From the NCBI GenBank assembly GCA_030247915.1, contig JAPDRQ010000098.1, forward strand, positions 45,878 to 109,877: a stretch of DNA of 64,000 nucleotides, in the 5' to 3' direction. Below the pieces are notes generated by a model, which saw only the letters and a list, made by a program, of their open reading frames with translations, was not told the origin of the DNA and ran no database searches. The DNA is from Neophaeococcomyces mojaviensis. Taxonomy: Eukaryota > Ascomycota > Eurotiomycetes > Chaetothyriales. The translations under genes and the position numbers were made by a program. Positions 24,649-34,647 of the stretch are shown piece after piece. Every line of letters starts with the position of its first letter. The stretch's first letter is position 1.

Positions 24649-25640
24649 CGAGTTGCGACCAGTCTCCCCCTAAGTTTCCGACGCTGCTGCTCAGAATGCT
24701 TCCTCCTCGATGCGTCACTGAAGATGCTGTCCTTTCTGGTCCGTGCAGATTTCGACCTGGCGATAGAGGGTTGGGTTAGTCAATCACGTCAATTGTCCTT
24801 GGTGAAGACTGGAGAGTTGAATCGATTACAAGAAAACCCTGGCTTGGGACATGCCTGCGGCTCGCCATGCCGGGCAAAAATGGAGATCTTCAGAACGCGC
24901 CAGTCCATTCTTGGGCGTCGCGTCACCCCCGAAGAGCCTCCACCCGGCTCACTTTCTCTACCTCAATCACCCTTTCATGGTATTTCATGCTGCCGACTAC
25001 TGCAGGGGAGCGACAATACTCCTTCTGCCTTACGACGATGCTCATCACGGTCAACTTTAGAAAGTCGGTCAAGCGAACAGTTGACACAAGCAATTGGCAA
25101 AAATATTCATTAGCCACAAATGACTGCGTTTTCTATAGTACCTCATGCACGCATGTGTGAGAGGCGTCGTGTAAATGGTCTTATTTAGCATGATGCAGCC
25201 GAACCGGCAGAACCATACCACAGAATTAAGGGTAAGAGGACGATCATGTCCGTGGTGGTGGCTTTGAAGGCTGACAATATCTGCATCGTTGCTCAGTCCT
25301 CCAGAAGAGCAGGCTTCCAGAACAAATGAACGCAAAAATGTAAGCTAACCATTCAAGAAAAGGGTCGGAGTTGGCCACTGCTTCTACCAGTCGCCAATCA
25401 TGAGCCGGTCGTCTTCGCTGCAGCTTCATGCATTAGCTGCCTGCTTTTCCCTCAGCCGCAGGTTCTAGCCCTTATTGGGAGTAAATGTTGGAGCTTCATG
25501 ACCGGCTTCTTGTGTTTGGGAACAGCCTCCATCCAACGACACCGTGTATAAAGAATCATAACGACAACATCTCGTGGCTTTCCTGGCTGGAATTTCGATT
25601 CCGTACATCAACAACCGTCGATAGCTTGCATCCATCAATC
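24649..25640. other. Divergent intergenic region, RBD2 / Clr5-domain gene
   Basis: About 1 kb containing the promoters of two divergent genes. An ATG at 25485 is in frame with the Clr5-domain gene and could add 52 residues. The paralog downstream begins at the position matching 25641, so the shorter start is preferred. Nothing else is recognised. Confidence 0.5.
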
Positions 25641-28190
25641 ATGACTTCCGGACGGTTTAAGGCTTACAATCCTGATGTCGGGTCGTCGTATTACCCTCGG
25701 CGAACAAACGATGAATGGGATCAGCACCGACAGATCCTGACTCGGATGCACAACAACCACTTCCCTAGGCGGCAAATGATCAGGGCACTAAGATTGCGCG
25801 GTTTTGAAGTGTCTCCAAGTCAACTTGCGAGCCAACTAAAGAAATGGAACCTGACGGCCGGAGCCCGAAGCACAATGCCAGAGGTCAGTGGTGATGATGC
25901 CCAACAGTATCTGTCAGCCGTCGATGGGCCAGAAGATGCCTCAGACAACGACACATATCTCATTTCGTTCAATACATTTTCCCCTCCTCGGCGCGGCTCG
26001 CCAAGCCAGAACGAGCAACAGTCGAATAAATCCAATGTGGGGGAGAGCGGCACAGCAGCAGATCAAGCAATCAAGGTAACCACAATACCACAGCCAGCCG
26101 AACCAACGGCAATCTCTGATAGAGCCCCCGTGGGCATGTGCCACCCAGAACCTCCTGCCCCCGTAGTTGATACAACAGAAAATACTCCGAAGGACAGTGT
26201 AGATGGTCGAAAGACTAAGCTTGGTCCAATGCTTCGACGCAGACAAGCCTTGCATGATTTGACTGAACTTTTGTTACAGGACATCGATTTCCAGTGGGAT
26301 GATACAACAACAGATGAAGCCAGCAGGATGGAAAAAGGATACCCAGAGCCGATCTCATTAGATCCGACCACACTCGATGCCTCACATCCAACTCGATTCG
26401 CTCAACCCAGTGAGTCTGACACCGATCGTCCTAGTACCTCAAGCGACAATGCATCAAACTCAGACACCTTGTTTAGTGAGAAGAACAAGTCTACTGGTAC
26501 ATCTACTTGTGTGAATGACCCAGATTCACCCATGCAGTCACCCTCATCGTTGCATCTCTACCCAGACTATGAGAGTGTGTTTGGCAGCAAGTTTTCCAAC
26601 GTCGATACAGATGGAAAACCCCGAACAACGATATCCGACCAAGCAACTAGTTCTCCCAAACTCTATAGTTTAAAGCTGCGAGATCGGATCGCAAAAAACA
26701 GTCCTGAGTGGAACTCCTCTTTCGATGATATGGCTAGTACTGGAGCGATCATCCGGCACCTTTCCACTATCACCGAACCCTGGTGTACCTCTTTCCCAAC
26801 AACATGCTGTTGCCATTCTTTGTTCTTCGCCAAGGACGATTTTGCGCAGTCTCCGGAACTCTATATGATACTGATGGAACAATCACCCATCTATAAACTA
26901 CAGTTTGTGATGGCCCTGCTCAGTCTCGTGGAAACGCGGCCGAAGGGCTCACATAAGGAAGTACTAAAGACCAGATTGCGAGAGACTGTTGAGTTCTATC
27001 TGAAGCAGTGTACCCGGACGGATGTGAAGAATACCATGGCAAGCACTATTCTACATCGGCTGCTCAAGGTCTCGGAAAGCATACTCGGCGGGGAATACTC
27101 AGCCACTTCACGTCTGAGCACTCGATCTCTAAGCTCTACATCGTTGCAAACCAGCGCGTTGATGGAGAAGATCCTCAAAACTACCTCGTTGGAGAATCGA
27201 GGCACGGGTGATGACAATATGCCGACGAAGTGGTTCCAAGAGTGTGCTGATAATGCAATCACCCTTGACTTTGCTGGGCTTTGTCCAAACAAATTTTCGT
27301 CCTTGAATCGACGTGGGCAGAATTTTGGCAATCGACCATGGGCCCTTCACCAAGACGAGTCGTCTTCAACGCTGGCCATTAATGACAGTGTTGAGGATCA
27401 CACGACCGAATATCCGAGACCCATATTTGACGGCACATTCCTGATGACAACGGCAGCTAGCATCGCCAAGATGCTCCAGCAGCAGCACGCCTCAGTTCCT
27501 GTCAAAGGTGTTTCCAGCCACGGGCCGTCAGACAGCAAGAGGATCTTCAGTGCACTGGGACTAATGATTGCTCTCGAATTCAGCACTAATGTCAGCTTTC
27601 TTTACGAAGCCCCAGGTCCCATCTCAGATCCTGCTTTCTGGACATCACAGATGCACAAATTTGTGTATACCTTCATTGAGAATCTTGGTCAAGACGCGGA
27701 ATGCGCCGACAAATTTCGCAAAGCATATTGGTTGGCGAGGACCGACATGATAGGCAGAGATGGTAAAGGCATACACACAGGTCAATGCAAGGCAGCCAAA
27801 GAATGGACCATACTCGACCGCAGCATCCACGAGTTTGATGAAGATCGACCTTGGATCGAGCGACAATTTCTAGCACATCGCCTGACCTTGCCGCATGACA
27901 ATGAGATCGTTATGGGCGATCATATGTCAATTCATAGTGAATCGTCAGCGACCAGTTTCGACCGCTTTCAAGCGACTGCGGTTCGCCTGCAACTTGGGCG
28001 CCTGCCTTCGACAAAAAGTTTTCAGACTTCGAGCTCGAAACGGATGTCTGCTGAGAGTCATCTGAGTTGGCAGCTTGACCGACTCCTTGAAATCAGTGAC
28101 GATGGGCCTATGGACGTGTCTCTGACTGATGAACAGCGGGCCGAACAGGATCAACGAACATTCGATCTGATGCAGACTATTGCAGAGTGA
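25641..28190 (+). CDS. Clr5-domain protein, intact copy
   Basis: Single-exon protein of 849 residues. Residues about 18-72 (EWDQHRQILTRMHNNHFPRR to QLASQLKKWNL) match the fungal Clr5 domain, a short helical N-terminal domain named after the fission-yeast silencing factor Clr5; its molecular function is poorly known. Residues about 80-390 are Ser/Thr/Asp/Pro-rich and probably disordered. From about residue 400 to the end comes a structured region with no family I recognise. It includes EPWCTSFPTTC, LYMILMEQSP, a stretch RTDVKN, and near the end SIHEFDEDRPWIERQF and HMSIHSESS. The same order recurs in the adjacent broken paralog, so this region is conserved. A nuclear or regulatory role is only a guess from the domain name. 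Confidence 0.85.
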   Translation: MTSGRFKAYNPDVGSSYYPRRTNDEWDQHRQILTRMHNNHFPRRQMIRALRLRGFEVSPSQLASQLKKWNLTAGARSTMPEVSGDDAQQYLSAVDGPEDASDNDTYLISFNTFSPPRRGSPSQNEQQSNKSNVGESGTAADQAIKVTTIPQPAEPTAISDRAPVGMCHPEPPAPVVDTTENTPKDSVDGRKTKLGPMLRRRQALHDLTELLLQDIDFQWDDTTTDEASRMEKGYPEPISLDPTTLDASHPTRFAQPSESDTDRPSTSSDNASNSDTLFSEKNKSTGTSTCVNDPDSPMQSPSSLHLYPDYESVFGSKFSNVDTDGKPRTTISDQATSSPKLYSLKLRDRIAKNSPEWNSSFDDMASTGAIIRHLSTITEPWCTSFPTTCCCHSLFFAKDDFAQSPELYMILMEQSPIYKLQFVMALLSLVETRPKGSHKEVLKTRLRETVEFYLKQCTRTDVKNTMASTILHRLLKVSESILGGEYSATSRLSTRSLSSTSLQTSALMEKILKTTSLENRGTGDDNMPTKWFQECADNAITLDFAGLCPNKFSSLNRRGQNFGNRPWALHQDESSSTLAINDSVEDHTTEYPRPIFDGTFLMTTAASIAKMLQQQHASVPVKGVSSHGPSDSKRIFSALGLMIALEFSTNVSFLYEAPGPISDPAFWTSQMHKFVYTFIENLGQDAECADKFRKAYWLARTDMIGRDGKGIHTGQCKAAKEWTILDRSIHEFDEDRPWIERQFLAHRLTLPHDNEIVMGDHMSIHSESSATSFDRFQATAVRLQLGRLPSTKSFQTSSSKRMSAESHLSWQLDRLLEISDDGPMDVSLTDEQRAEQDQRTFDLMQTIAE

Positions 28191-29056
28191 GCCCATGATG
28201 AGCTTATCATTAAATATGTTATAGTGTCTTCATAAAGCTGTGTTTGACTGCCATTGATTCAATGGAAAGCTCATTTGGCCGCGAGACAATCGATAATCGA
28301 TATTGCTAACTATTCTCCTTGGGGTTCGGGGGATTGCAGCCAACTGCAACCCGCGAATCCCCCACTTCCATCCGAATTTTATGGTATTTATGCGCAAACA
28401 GTCGTGGAACATAACCGCCGTAATATCGCATGTGCCGTCAGTAAAAGGCGAGGCATCAGATCTCTAAATTTTTCTCGATATTTGGTTTGGTCAAACCATC
28501 TTGCCTTTGAATCGTATCGCGCGTCTAGTCTTTCAAGTCCAAGGATGGCTCCTCTTTTCCTTTCGCTTCATTCCGTTTTTCCACTATCATATTCACAAGA
28601 TCTACCTTCCTGTTATTCTCTATTTTCAACGCAGACAATAGCGTCTTCACATTCTGCAACTCCCCACTGAGTACAAGGTCAGGATATCTCAATTTTAAGC
28701 CCAAAACGTGTTGTGTCCAGAACATGCTGTCCCATCGCCTAAATCCAGGCTTGTTTCGGCAATGATACTGGGACCTGCCAAGTTGTCCATCGTGAATAAA
28801 GCCATTAAAACAATACCTCCTTGACTTTCAAAGCAGAAGAGTTTTTGACCTTAAAAATGATAGGCCTCCTAGACCCACTTCCCCTGCAGCGCTAACGCCC
28901 GAAAAGGAAATCTACAAGCCCCCAGCCTTGTTCTTCGATCTTGCATACCATCAGACGAAACTCAACTACAAGTCAATAGACATCCGTTCATGGTCTCTCA
29001 AACTTTATCTTGGATTTAACTGGAAAACCACGGTTTTGTTTTGTGAATAGCTCATC
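28191..29056. other. Intergenic between the tandem Clr5-domain genes
   Basis: About 870 nt with no gene. It contains the 3' end of the first Clr5-domain gene and the presumptive promoter of the second. No transposon footprint was seen. Confidence 0.5.
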
Positions 29057-31090
29057 ATGACCGAACCACAGTTCAAACAGTACCAACCCGGTATCGCAAC
29101 ATATGCCCGACGTCGCACAGCACACGAGTGGGATCAGTATCGGCAACTGCTCACTGATCTTCACAACCAACAGGTCTCAAGACGATTGATGCTCGAGGAG
29201 CTAGCCAAACACGACTTTCAGCCCACTGTTGGACAAATGGTTACACAGATGAGGAAATGGGGACTGATGGTTCACGCAACTTCCTGCGGGAGAAATCTAA
29301 CCGATTCCGAATCAGTTCCTGCTGACAGCGATGAACCGGTCCTGAAAAGTTCAGTATCTCAAGAAGAGGCAATTCTTGACAAGGGCAACATCCAAGACCT
29401 GGTAATACTCCTGCCGGCTGCTGATACGTTAAACGGCCAAGTGGCTCAAAATACTAGGACACCGCAGCAAGATACTCACGAGACTACACTCCACACAGAG
29501 ACCGACGATTCTGTCCTTCGCAATCCTGCTAATACATCGCAGTCAACCAGCACAAAAGCCTCGTCGAGCAGTGCACCAACGTTGTTGGGTGGAGGACTTA
29601 CCGATCCACTTGTGCAACAGCGACTTGTCGCTAGAATGCAAGCTGCCGCCTCGGGTGATTGGTGTTCTCCTTTATCGTTTACTTGCATAATGCCTCGAAT
29701 TCTGTCTAGCCTTAAAGCCTTTCAAGCAATCCAAGGACCTATATCTGTCACTCCTTCGACAATGTGACAAATTCGACAGTACCAAGTACATAGTCGCTCT
29801 GCTCAATGTGCTCACTATTTTTAAAGGCTTCGAACTCGATTCTTGGATTCGTACTTTGCTCATAGACGCTACCAAGTTCTATCTTAAGCTTGTGGCAAGA
29901 CCTGACGTCAAGAACGGATGTGCAGAAGCAATATTGTACGAGCTCGCGACTTCATATGCTTTAGCAATGGGTGAAGAATTAAAAGTTCCAAGCGCTGGTC
30001 GGAACCCAACTACACGCATTAGCTGGAGGGAGACGTTGATGCCGCCATCTCTCAATCTTTACTCTCATACAAATTCCTGTAAATCTGTGTTCGAGATCTT
30101 TCCACAACCGGGCGATTCCGTCGATGAAGTTCGAGAAAAGAAAGAAGATATACTAGGCTTCATGACAGCAAGCAGAGATTACTTGTTGAGTGAATGCGTA
30201 TTTTCTCTCTCTGCTATACTGAAGGCTCTGAAGAGTTGGCAAACCGACCTGCGATTCGACGTTCACACAAGCCCGGGATTGAGTATGGCGGAAGCATTAC
30301 GACTTGCCAACTATGTCGCAAACTTTGACGGCTTACCCATTTTCCAATACTTTTATTGGCGTGTCTGTTCACTTGGATATCCTCCATCTCCTTTACCTTT
30401 TAAGCAAGACAGGATCATCAAAAATGCAATCGGGCTGATAGTAGCAACAGAAATAATCTACGATTGAGGCAGAATGATCAAAAATACTTGATCTCTGATG
30501 ACAGGTTTCTAGATGTCCTCATTCGATCGAGTATCGAGGCTTTAAGACCAGATAATGGCTTTTTTGCAATGGAACTTTTGCAGTCTACTGAGGTCATCAA
30601 TAAGCTGCTAAAGTTTTGTTGGATCTGCAATGTGGAAGCTCCAATGGCGGGCCAGCATGGTCTTCATTATGGGATCTGCAGAGCGGAGAAATTGTGGGAA
30701 CATCTTGACAAAAGCATCTACGACTTTGACGAAGGGCGGAGCTGGCTGGAGCGCCAGAGTTTCCTCAGACGCCGCAAGTGGCCACAATTCAAGGACGAGC
30801 CTGAGGATGATGCGATGTCTATTGCCACAGCTTCATCAGAGAACAGCTTGACCAAACTCCGTGCGATTGCATTACGCCTGTATTTGCGAGGCAGCGGGTC
30901 TTCGTTTGCGAGCAGCAAGTCAAGCAATTCGAACTTCTCCGGACACATGTCCGTCGACAGCTGGCGACTTCAGACCATTGAAGATGTAGACGAAAGCACT
31001 GAAATCGAGCCTATGACAAGAGAGGAGCGAAAACAGCATGATGAGACAGCCTTCCAAAATATCCAGGAGCTGACGCAAGGTATAATATGA
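29057..31090 (+). pseudogene. Clr5-domain paralog with two frameshifts
   Basis: Tandem paralog of the gene at 25641. It starts at ATG 29057 (MTEPQFKQYQPGIATYARRR), with the Clr5-type domain EWDQYRQLLTDLHNQQVSRR to VTQMRKWGL. Reading frame 1 runs to about 29692 (WCSPLSFTC). The homology then continues one base out of phase (LEFCLALKPFKQSKDLYLSLL) to about 30455. There it returns to the first frame (RQNDQKYLISDDRFLD) and ends at 31090. Compared with the intact copy, this is a 1-nt gain near 29690-29694 and a 1-nt loss near 30455-30459. The middle ~765 nt is free of stops in its own frame, so the damage is young, or is a sequencing error. A 55-nt intron at 29655-29709 could explain the first shift, but its donor (GTGATT) is weak and it removes homologous residues. 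The C-terminal SIYDFDEGRSWLERQ block is conserved. Confidence 0.75.
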
Positions 31091-31876
31091 TGTGACATAC
31101 GCACTTCCATCCTCTGTAACAGTGTACTATAGAAGTCTTGTCTGTGGTTAAACGCCAACCTGTGCCTTGCAATAATTAAAATTCTGAGAAAATGCATACT
31201 CGGGACGATATTACTAGCTCAAGAGGTAAAGCATTTGCTTTCGTGACGACCACACCATGTATGATTTTGATTCATAAGTGGAGCTAACGATGTTCGTAAA
31301 GGCGATATTATCGCAGATATGCTGCTCGTGAATGCGACGTGAGCACAAGTAAGGAAAACTACAAACGAAGACTTGGTGGAGATTGATCCACACTAATTAG
31401 TGGCACTCATTTGCGGAGAACGATGGACCGTAAGATGTAAATGCTAGCGACGCTGTCTACGATCCGAAATGCCTGTTCGAGAGTGGTCGCACAGAATCAT
31501 CAATCTCAGAAATGCATCGGATGAGAAGCGCACAGGCGCATAACTGAAATTCTTACTATTTTGACATTTGGGCCGCCACTGGGATAGCTAGTGGCGCCAT
31601 TTAAAGCATTCCCTGCAAAAATCCTACAAGAGTAGCTGCGACGAGTCTCAAAAAGGATATAGTTAGCGACAGGGTCAGCGGCTCCGATCTCCATATCTGG
31701 TTGGTCATCTAGGGCACGGTGATGCTCTCTTCCAATGCATGGTCGATGAAGGATACGTTGCGGCTCAAGTGGCCACACTTTCTTCTACTTAACGAATCTT
31801 CTCTCTCGCAGAACTTCGATAGAATTCCCATGATGACACCAAAGCAATTCAGACTATCAGCAAAATCAGAACCGCC
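31091..31876. other. Upstream region of the dihydroxyacetone-synthase-like gene
   Basis: About 790 nt. A pyrimidine-rich stretch with CTTAAC followed by CTCTCTCGCAG (near 31790-31811) lies about 65 nt before the start codon. It could be a promoter CT-box or the 3' end of a 5'-UTR intron. A tRNA-like D-arm near 31214 was considered and rejected. Confidence 0.4.
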
Positions 31877-34188
31877 ATGGCTCCAATCGCAGAAAAAGAC
31901 CTCATTGGCCACGATGGCCAAAGCAGATCGGGCAAGATTATCAGCAAGAGAAGACTGTCTCAAGCAACTATGGAATCGTGGTCTGCTCCATCACTGTCGA
32001 AAGAACATGATATTGTCCTAAAGACCTTCCGCTTGCTCATTGCCGATTTATGCCAGCAATTTAAGGGCGGCCATCCAGGGTAAGCTTGAACACTACAGTC
32101 ATTGTGGCATCAATTGAGGCTGACGTTATTCGAACAGAGGTGCTATTGGTATGGCGGCAATAGGTGTTGCTTTATGGAAATATGTGATGATTTATGCACC
32201 ACAAACGCCAGATTTCTTCAACCGAGATCGATTTGTTCTGTCCAATGGACACACTTGTCTGTTTCAGTACACCTTCTTGCACCTTACCGGCTACCGAAAC
32301 ATGACTTTAGATCAACTGAAGTCGTATCATTCTGCCAATGAGGACTCCTTTGCTCCGGGACACCCCGAGATTGAACATGAAGGAATCGAGGTTACGACTG
32401 GACCTCTTGGGCAAGGTGTTGCCAATGCTGTGGGTCTTGCGATTGCTACAAAACACCTTGCAGCAGACTTTAACCGACCGGATCACGAAATCGTCAGTAA
32501 CCACACTTGGTGCATGATTGGTGATGCCTGTCTGCAAGAAGGTGTTGCACTCGAAGCGATATCCCTAGCTGGACATTTCAAGCTCAATAACCTCACTATC
32601 ATATACGATAACAATCAAGTGACTTGCGACGGCTCTGTTGATCTCACAAACACTGAAGATGTGAACGCAAAAATGCAAGCATGCGGTTGGGATGTGCTTG
32701 ACGTCGAAGACGGCTGCTTTGACATTGAAGGAATTGTATCTGCTCTGAAACGGGCACGCAGCTCGCCAGAGAAGCCAACTTTCATCAACGTCAGAACAAT
32801 CATCGGTCTGGGAAGTGCTGTCGCAGGGGATGCTTTGTCTCATGGAGCTGCCTTCGGAGAGAAGGACGTAGCAAACATGAAACGCGCCGCTGGCTTCAAC
32901 CCCGAAGAATACTTTGTCATCCCGGACTCTGTAAAAGAGTTCTTTGCCGAAACGAAGAGTCGTGGTCAGAAGGCTGTCGACGACTGGAATCAGGCTGTTG
33001 AAAAGTATCGCCAAGCATACCCCGAATTGGCAGCGGAATTCGAAGCTCGACGTGAAGGAAAGCTTCCAGAAGACTGGAAATCTCTAATTCCTAATGACTT
33101 CCCTAACAAGCCTACGGCAACCAGAGCATCTTCTGGCCTGGTCTTTAACCCGATTGCTGAAAAGGTCAAGTCCTTCATGGTGGGCACCGCAGATCTTTCG
33201 CCATCCGTCAACATGATTTGGAAAGGCAAGGAAGATTTCCAGAATCCCGACCTTCGCACTCATTGTGGCATTAATGGGAGCTACAAGGGCCGATATATCC
33301 ACTACGGCATCAGAGAGCACGCTATGGCCGCCATTGCCAACGGCATCGCTGCTTTTGCTCCAAACACAATCATCCCTATTACTTCTTCGTAAGGCACCCT
33401 AACCTCTCCCTTGTTCACTACTTTACTAACACTAATATAGCTTCTTCATGTTCTACCTATACGCCGCCCCAGCCGTACGAATGGGAGCCCTTCAGCATTT
33501 GCAAGTCATCCACGCTGCCACCCACGACTCGATCGGCATGGGTGAGGACGGCCCAACCCACCAGCCGATCGAGCTTGCCACGCTCTACCGAGCCATGCCA
33601 AACCTGTTATACATCCGACCAGGCGACAGCGAAGAGACAGCTGGCGCCTGGATCACCGCCATTGGCGCAAAGAACACTCCCACGATAATCTCCACCTCCC
33701 GCCATGCAGTCCGCCAGCTAGCTCCCAAGACCAACCGCGAAGGCGTCAGCAAGGGCGCCTACGTAATCGAAGAAGACGAGCAAGCTGATCTGACCATCAT
33801 CGGCGTGGGTGCAGAACTAAATCTTGCCGTCGACGTCGCCGAGCAGCTACGAACCCAAAACCTGCGCGTTCGCGTTGTCTCCTTCCCGTGCCAAAGACTG
33901 TTCGAGAGACAATCGATCGAGTACAAGCGCAATACTCTGCGCCGAGGCTCGGGTATTCCAACTGTCGTCATCGAACCATACGCAGCGAATGGATGGGAAC
34001 GTTACGCCGATGCAGCAGTCTGCATGAGCACCGATCGCTTTGGCAAGTCTCTGCCAGGACCCAAGGTGTACGAGTATTTTGGCTTCACCGTGGATAATGC
34101 TAGCAAGAAGATCCAGAAGTTCTTGGACCAGAGGAAACGAGGTGATATACTTGCGGGAGAGTTTGTTGAACTCGTCGGTAGAGAATAA
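31877..34188 (+). CDS. Dihydroxyacetone synthase-like transketolase
   Basis: Thiamine-diphosphate enzyme. Dihydroxyacetone synthase transfers the C2 unit of xylulose 5-phosphate to formaldehyde, giving dihydroxyacetone and glyceraldehyde 3-phosphate; ordinary transketolase acts in the pentose phosphate pathway. Exons 31877-32079, 32138-33388 and 33441-34188 join in frame to 733 residues. Visible motifs: GGHPGGAIGMAAIG, FVLSNGH, TTGPLGQG, the ThDP/Mg stretch GDACLQEG...IYDNNQ, GIREHAMAAIANGIAAF, FYLYAAPAVRMGAL and HDSIGMGEDGPTHQP. The C-terminal stretches SFPCQRLFERQSIEYKRNTL, VVIEPYAANGWERYA and VYEYFGF resemble methylotroph dihydroxyacetone synthase more than yeast transketolase. It ends VGRE, so there is no PTS1 peroxisomal signal. 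The kinase that would use dihydroxyacetone lies 5 kb downstream. The transketolase superfamily is certain; the subtype is likely. Confidence 0.88.
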
Positions 34189-34647
34189 GGGGAACATGGT
34201 GAAGGGATGGAATAACAGACGAGACTGTGTGTGATTTGGACTTATGGTCTATGAAACGGCATACCTGTAACCCGGGGCTGCATGATGACGGTGTTTGTGA
34301 GGTTTTTGTGGTGAGACTTGTTGCAATATGTTTTAGAATTCAGCAATCACAGCGGGCGGGATGCTAGTAGAAATGATATTTCTTTACTTCATTGTTTTAC
34401 AGTCTTGTCAACTGAAGCCCTGAAGAGGCGGGTATGTGTTAAGCCCAATACGTGTTGACTGGAGGATGGGCGTTTCCTACTAAAAGGAGTCTCCATAGAA
34501 TGAGACTCCAGCTGTTGCTCGGCAATAGACCTATCTCTTGTTTAGCATGGTGAAGATTCAGACCAGCTGTTAAAGCAACAGCGAGAGGTCTGAGCCTTGC
34601 AGCACTGATCGCTGTAAAAGTGTTGATTTCAATGTACAAATTTGTTA
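34189..34647. other. Convergent 3' region, DAS-like gene / Zn2Cys6 regulator
   Basis: 459 nt between two converging stop codons, containing both 3' UTRs. No further feature was seen. Confidence 0.5.

Noticed and set aside
29655..29709. Intron that would explain the first frameshift in the second Clr5-domain gene
   Set aside because: Donor GTGATT is poor, there is no clear branch site, and the removed segment (WCSPLSFTC) is homologous to coding residues of the intact paralog.
31205..31290. tRNA-like segment: a D-arm-like TAGCTCAAGAGGTAAAGC and a 5-bp stem (TATGA/TCATA) with a 7-nt loop
   Set aside because: The T-loop lacks the TTCRA consensus, the anticodon stem does not pair, and the acceptor ends are not complementary.
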